Origin: Hominimerdicola alba
GTDB lineage: Bacteria > Bacillota > Clostridia > Oscillospirales > Ruminococcaceae
Reading direction: 5' to 3'
Length of the DNA stretch: 64,000 nt
Assembly (NCBI RefSeq): GCF_900109655.1
Contig: NZ_FOAT01000013.1
Span: 1 to 64,000, forward strand
The position numbers were made by a program, and so were the translations under genes. Shown one piece after another: positions 60,901 to 64,000 of this stretch; position 1 is the first letter of the stretch; the number at the start of each line of letters is the position of its first letter. The notes beneath the pieces are model-generated. The model saw only the letters and a list, made by a program, of their open reading frames with translations. It did no database searches and was not told the DNA's origin.

Positions 60901-63484
60901 TATCAACAAACTCAGGTAATTCATCTTCGGGTATAAAGTAACTTTCATCTACATAGTTTTGCCCACCATAACCACCGTTATTTCCACTTCGACCGGTGTA
61001 TTGACCATCAGTTCTTACGCCGTCTTCATTTGGGAAACCAGCAGAATATCCGTTACTACTTGAAGACGAACCGCCACCGCCTCCTGCTACCATTATAATG
61101 TCAACAGGCTCATGACGTTCTGAAGTTATTTCGTTAAAACCGAGTGAGATAATAGTAGGGTCAGCACCACCACCGTAGTTTGTGCCATCCGTTCCTGCAT
61201 CACCTATAAAAACGTAAATATATGTATCATCTTGGGGAACAAAAAAGTATCTTATTATATGTCCGCCTTTTCCGCCAGAATAGCTACTATTTTTCTTTTT
61301 ACCGCCATCTCCACCATAGATTTCCAAAGCGTAATATCCAGCAGACATCTTTATAGGATGACTAATTTTTAAAACTGTTGAGTAATCAATGTTTTTTCGT
61401 TTGATAGGATCATATACATAAAATGACTTATTAGCTGATACATCCAAACCAAATTTTGTGTTTATTGTAAGGTCATAGGTTTCAGTATCACTATTGTATT
61501 CCAGCTTTTTATCAATATCCAATCCAAGTCCGTCAACACTGTACGGAGCAGACATGACACATCTCAAAGCTGCTTTATTATAGAAGACATTGGTTCCTGT
61601 GCTTCCAACCTTTGCAGGTGTAATGCCTGTGGGTTCTTCAAGTGTTACTTTGATATCGGAAGACAGTGTTTTGTTAACGTCATTTTCTGTGATGGTATAA
61701 CTTAAATTACTGCTTGCAGTATATCCATCTGTGCCAAGCCCTGATATCTCATAGCTTATACCCGATATGAAATCCTGCATGGGGTCATTTGCGTTGTATG
61801 CTATCTCACTGTAACCATCAGCATAAAGTTCAGCCTTTGTGATAACATCATTTTGATGTACCGTGGAGTTCTTTGTCTTTATACTGATGTTGTAAGGCAC
61901 GTTAACATACTTTACATCGTCACCCACTGTGAACTTGGTAGTTTTATCGCCGCCCTTTACTGTGAATGTCGAGTCGTTCTCCTTGAATATCGGAACTCTG
62001 TTTCCGCCGAAGAATCCTGCCTTGGGCTTTATTGTTACGGATATTGTCAGCTTGTCTTTTTCCTGACCCTTTGCAAGACCTGAGCTTACAGGTGCTACCG
62101 AGCCGTTGGCTGTAAAGCTGTTTCCCTCTGCCGTACAGTTCGCCGACTTCGATACTATATCAAAGTACTGCGATATCTCGCCGCTGACATCTATGCTGTT
62201 AAGGTAATCGTAATCTGTGCCATTATTTGACAGATGTCTTATAACTACCGCACCGCCTGTATCGGAATTTGTATTGCCGTCTCTATTAACGAAGTAGTTA
62301 GTGTCTCCCTTATCTCTGGGTGTGAAATTTGAGAACTTACCCACATAGGAAGAACCGCCGCCGCCGCCACCGACATTTCGTGCGTCAACGGGCTCATTCT
62401 GCATACCGCCGCTGCCGCCTGCAAATCCTGCACCACCGCCGCCGCCGCGGAAGTTACTTGCGCCGCCGACACCGCGGTCAAGTTCGGGGTGATAGGTCTT
62501 CTGCCAGTCATTAGGATAGGAAGAAGCTGCCAGATAGCCTATAAAACTGGTCACTATCTCACCGGGGATATCGGTTCCGCCCTTACCCACGTAAGCGCCC
62601 TTGGTACCTGATGTGGAACCATTTTCGCCTGCGTAGTAAAGACCTACGTTAGAATTCGCTGATTCGAAATTACCGATATTCGGGATCTCACTGATATCGC
62701 TGTCGAAAGTACCGCCGTCACCGCCGTTGGCTTTGCCATCGCCGCCGAATAATCCGGGGAGAGTATGCAGCGCTGCACCTGCACCGCCGCCGCCGCCGCC
62801 GCCGGCTATCATAAGCACCTTACTCGGGTCGTTGCGTACAGTATCAGTTAATTCTTCATTTTCATCCATAAGGTACACAGCGGAATAACCTCCGCCTGCG
62901 CCTACCGAGAATATAACTATATCGCCCGCACCGCCGCCGATACCGCCAGTACCGCCGCTGTCGTACCGTCTTGTCTCGCTGAGACCGCGGCTGCCTATCT
63001 CGTAGTAGAGTTTCTTCTTCTGAGCAGCCAGTTCTTCGCTGACTTCAAGGAGTCCGTATACGAAGCCGCCCTTGCCGCCTGCACCTGCTTTGAAACTCAA
63101 AGGGAACATGGAACTGCCGTCGCCGCCGTCGCCGCCCCAGAGTTCGATAAGGTATGTGCCTGCTTTATCAAGAGTATAGCTTCCGTCCTGGCTTTGCATC
63201 CAATTTCTGCTCTCATCGAAGTACGAGTAAGAGGACTTGAGCTCAGTAGTAAAGGTAAATGTACCGTCGCCGTTGTCGATCAGCTGATCGCTGTGAGAAA
63301 GTATAGCGGATACTTCATCTACATTATGTATATCCGGAAATTCAACAGCTCCGCTGTCTGAAGCGGATCTTCCCGCCGAAACAACTATCTGCGGAAAATA
63401 GGCAAACTGTTCCATAACTATCAGTGCCGCCATAGTAAACGCAGATATTCTCTTAGTCAGTTTGCTGTTCCTTTTGATCGTCAA
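57941..63484 (-). CDS. Giant pilus tip adhesin with two glycine-rich (ALK/LTK-like) domains
   Basis: 1847 residues from TTG 63484 (AAAGGAG upstream). Signal peptide to about 38. Glycine-rich domain 1 (about 105-418): GTYLIELWGGDGG, GGTGGIGGGAGDIVIFS, MIAGGGGGGGAG, NVGGGGGGSSYVG. Glycine-rich domain 2 (about 715-850): GYYALEIYGGDGG, FIGDAGTDGTNYGGGADPT, MVAGGGGGSSSSS. Between and after lie beta-rich repeats, then MucBP/InlB-like B repeats (about 1320-1680) and a CnaB domain (about 1690-1795, GTFELYAQDGTLIGTK). A sorting-like signal MPYAG (1800-1804), a helix and RSKTEEEKIKK close it. First gene of the pilus operon, so probably the tip. Binding target unknown. Confidence 0.9.
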   Translation of the reverse strand: MTIKRNSKLTKRISAFTMAALIVMEQFAYFPQIVVSAGRSASDSGAVEFPDIHNVDEVSAILSHSDQLIDNGDGTFTFTTELKSSYSYFDESRNWMQSQDGSYTLDKAGTYLIELWGGDGGDGSSMFPLSFKAGAGGKGGFVYGLLEVSEELAAQKKKLYYEIGSRGLSETRRYDSGGTGGIGGGAGDIVIFSVGAGGGYSAVYLMDENEELTDTVRNDPSKVLMIAGGGGGGGAGAALHTLPGLFGGDGKANGGDGGTFDSDISEIPNIGNFESANSNVGLYYAGENGSTSGTKGAYVGKGGTDIPGEIVTSFIGYLAASSYPNDWQKTYHPELDRGVGGASNFRGGGGGAGFAGGSGGMQNEPVDARNVGGGGGGSSYVGKFSNFTPRDKGDTNYFVNRDGNTNSDTGGAVVIRHLSNNGTDYDYLNSIDVSGEISQYFDIVSKSANCTAEGNSFTANGSVAPVSSGLAKGQEKDKLTISVTIKPKAGFFGGNRVPIFKENDSTFTVKGGDKTTKFTVGDDVKYVNVPYNISIKTKNSTVHQNDVITKAELYADGYSEIAYNANDPMQDFISGISYEISGLGTDGYTASSNLSYTITENDVNKTLSSDIKVTLEEPTGITPAKVGSTGTNVFYNKAALRCVMSAPYSVDGLGLDIDKKLEYNSDTETYDLTINTKFGLDVSANKSFYVYDPIKRKNIDYSTVLKISHPIKMSAGYYALEIYGGDGGKKKNSSYSGGKGGHIIRYFFVPQDDTYIYVFIGDAGTDGTNYGGGADPTIISLGFNEITSERHEPVDIIMVAGGGGGSSSSSNGYSAGFPNEDGVRTDGQYTGRSGNNGGYGGQNYVDESYFIPEDELPEFVDRSKDLISRNLQSKLKGSLRLTKLGIKGGYVFGDETETTLSADEVAYYENSLKTSARDALQTNGGDFTLTESYSGYFDIYDAGTGTVASDNVVTFNDAGTVSSGEINEVVSENVSFTPESVSDLTYETTMRSYTYSTSISESGYTVKLKPKDGFLGGNDVPLLTSATLAHHDNTASDNDDVLDIPPLDYTDFANVKLADETLEDTISSDPIFVDYGSTITADVFSGNAAVYNALDPEDWQKDHADYGVLSYEPELGDKIKADTDYILTASLKADSAASKATVIDEVDTAERNFKVPVYVSYPIETKLTNLTSNAADKFPTTVDDTELVFDIYADDGYDLPAAEDVAITNTDITVPNASPTVIENAVVEKIGDKITVYIPRKSINGKVTVTASGVYAKHSVKYYYEMYDPISKMISLEEAVDSKTFANGDVISGITYPSRPDEYPNGYDGYFWDWSIEADNNGDHIMGQEDVIIIGTYKPITYAITVKYYTKESADTPDADAVLHHTYTSPLDRTKYENDTYDIALTKGAEFYIASPEIKGYVTNMPYVSGKVDDAFIAGLNETVYDVNNYAHPSKTVDVYYTKVDEDTELIVNFVECDVRGAPLNKASSKSAITHVSGYNYSLISGEIATAISGYDKVKITKFASDGTQTEVEEITGAGTYNVYYREIPQTVTINLYKNIGDTDPIATRTAVIGREYSYVPEKDDFIPLPTTVDPTHEYRHTGWKTAAGDIIEDDTIVTGSKEKPIDLYAVWESSKITITVKYLYAWNVIDTTIRGTEAHAQYVHQTDYGKSYEIISPTLQNYTAEPLRVTGVALADKPETVYYTENAADITIKANIYSLYYKDSDSGKAIAGAPLLKGGTFELYAQDGTLIGTKQNTSGVVSWDNKEFDIRKGMTYTIKCTAPPDGYGTGEATVTVGTSDDAIVIDDIEIFLDVTPFEMPYAGSTPMTGYTVFGLSTMVLAVFLLFVHMRSKTEEEKIKKLNNRRV
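62784..62804. repeat. Trinucleotide tract (CCG)x7 inside the tip adhesin gene
   Basis: Encodes a run of glycines in glycine-rich domain 1. Copy-number change would lengthen or shorten the run without a frameshift. Confidence 0.85.
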
Positions 63485-63588
63485 CGTTCTCCACTCCTTT
63501 CAGCCAAAATTTTGCACAAAGAAATATGTCAGTAATACACAATTACCAACGGTTAATACCAAAAAATATTGTTGTTAACTTACAAACA

Positions 63589-63617
63589 AGTATAGCACAG
63601 TCATTATGTTATGTCAA
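63589..63617 (-). promoter_or_regulatory. Promoter of the pilus operon
   Basis: Minus-strand TTGACA, 17 bases, TATACT, close to consensus, leaving a leader of about 95 bases. No dyad operator is evident next to it. Confidence 0.7.
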
Positions 63618-63930
63618 TAAAATTAATAGCTTTTCAAACTTGCGCGATAAATTTTTGTATGAATAACCATATTTGGAGATGATATTTGTTTACAATTAAC
63701 ACATAAATCACACTCTATTAATTTATTAAATCATTTACAACCATTAATATACTCATTTCCTATTGGTAATTTTCGCAAAATATCGGAAATAAATGGATTT
63801 TAGCACGGCGGCCAAGTTCAGGCAGCCGACAAAAAGTTGCTTCGCTTTATTCACATTTCATGCATTTTTTGACATTAAAGCGATAAGTTCGTATCTGCGC
63901 GGTTTACTGCATCTGTCCTTCGGGCTAACA
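63618..63930. other. AT-rich gap upstream of the pilus operon
   Basis: Very AT-rich left half, more GC-rich right half. No gene with a ribosome site and no repeat array was recognised. Confidence 0.5.
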
Positions 63931-63964
63931 AAAAAGACAGCCATTCAAACGAATGACTGTCTTT
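63931..63964 (-). terminator. Terminator of a gene lying beyond the right edge
   Basis: Stem AAAGACAG-C-CATTC / GAATG-A-CTGTCTTT (one mismatch) with an AAAC loop, and a T run on the minus strand. It suggests a minus-strand gene whose last codons lie in 63970-64000; the frame cannot be decided from so few bases. Confidence 0.7.
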
Positions 63965-64000
63965 ATGTTATCGGTTATTACTGCATATCGGTATTTCTGT

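Noticed and set aside
62245-62511. Ala/Gln-rich frame inside the tip adhesin gene
   Set aside because: Low-complexity shadow produced by the glycine-codon repeats in another frame.
63965-64000. C-terminus of a minus-strand gene at the right edge
   Set aside because: A terminator suggests one, but two different frames both give a plausible stop within about 10 codons, so no gene is called.

Overview
The window looks like the chromosome of a fibre-degrading, Gram-positive ruminal or gut Clostridium-class bacterium, most probably a Ruminococcus close to R. albus. The grounds are two secreted proteins ending in short type-I dockerins (the GDVNGDGKIN and AAHVKGKKLL patterns), a GH10 xylanase ending in an FN3-like module that resembles the R. 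albus X/CBM37 module, a GH26 mannanase, BspA-like leucine-rich-repeat proteins, PPi-type pyruvate phosphate dikinase, and Firmicute-style promoters and Shine-Dalgarno sites. Species assignment is inference. No rRNA, tRNA, CRISPR array, prophage or intact insertion sequence was found.

Layout, left to right. (1) 1-3.2 kb: three-gene proton-translocating NAD(P) transhydrogenase (pnt; the first gene enters from outside the window), then a shrunken urease-alpha-like protein without catalytic residues. (2) 3.2-10.4 kb, minus strand: complete F-type ATP synthase operon (atpI-like, B, an unknown 89-codon gene, E, F, H, A, G, D, C). Its c subunit carries a two-carboxylate, Na+-type ion site. (3) 10.9-13.6 kb: a GT2 glycosyltransferase and a lipoprotein CBM35-GH26 mannanase. 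(4) 13.7-17 kb: murC-lexA-zinc-ribbon operon divergent from spoVG. (5) 17.2-20.8 kb: heterodimeric ABC exporter. (6) 21-24.7 kb: giant BspA-like LRR protein with dockerin; then yabP-yabQ behind a SigE-like promoter. (7) 25.5-28.6 kb: MBOAT protein lacking its histidines, a DHHW-like membrane stub and a YhcC-type radical SAM protein in one overlapping operon. (8) 29-30.9 kb: epimerase behind a long leader; a self-regulated XRE/membrane-protein pair. (9) 31.1-37.5 kb: ppdK, a membrane-anchored LRR protein and xylanase GH10. (10) 37.6-40 kb: indolepyruvate:ferredoxin oxidoreductase. (11) 40.2-41.7 kb: beta-helix-like dockerin protein. (12) 41.8-49.7 kb, minus strand: envelope/lipid run mraY - flippase-like protein - pssA - frameshifted DUF2262-like gene - psd - unknown - HIT - pullulanase. 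(13) 50-53.1 kb: four tiny membrane proteins plus an ABC ATPase and ABC-2 permease under a dyad-overlapped promoter. (14) 53.2-54.9 kb: acyl-CoA synthetase. (15) 55.2-63.6 kb, minus strand: sortase-assembled pilus operon encoding an 1847-residue glycine-rich tip adhesin, an LPFTG backbone pilin and a class C sortase.

How parts fit together. The transhydrogenase, ATP synthase, PPDK and IOR are core energy, redox and amino-acid metabolism. The mannanase, xylanase, dockerin proteins and pullulanase serve polysaccharide use. pssA and psd together make phosphatidylethanolamine. The pilus, LRR proteins and dockerin proteins form the cell-surface layer that probably contacts plant fibre or host.

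The strongest candidates for something undescribed are the pilus tip with two ALK/LTK-like glycine-rich domains, the MBOAT/DHHW pair in which both partners have lost their catalytic parts, the UreC-derived pseudoenzyme, and the small-protein/ABC cassette with its dyad sites. All functional statements come from motif reading by eye; no database search was run.
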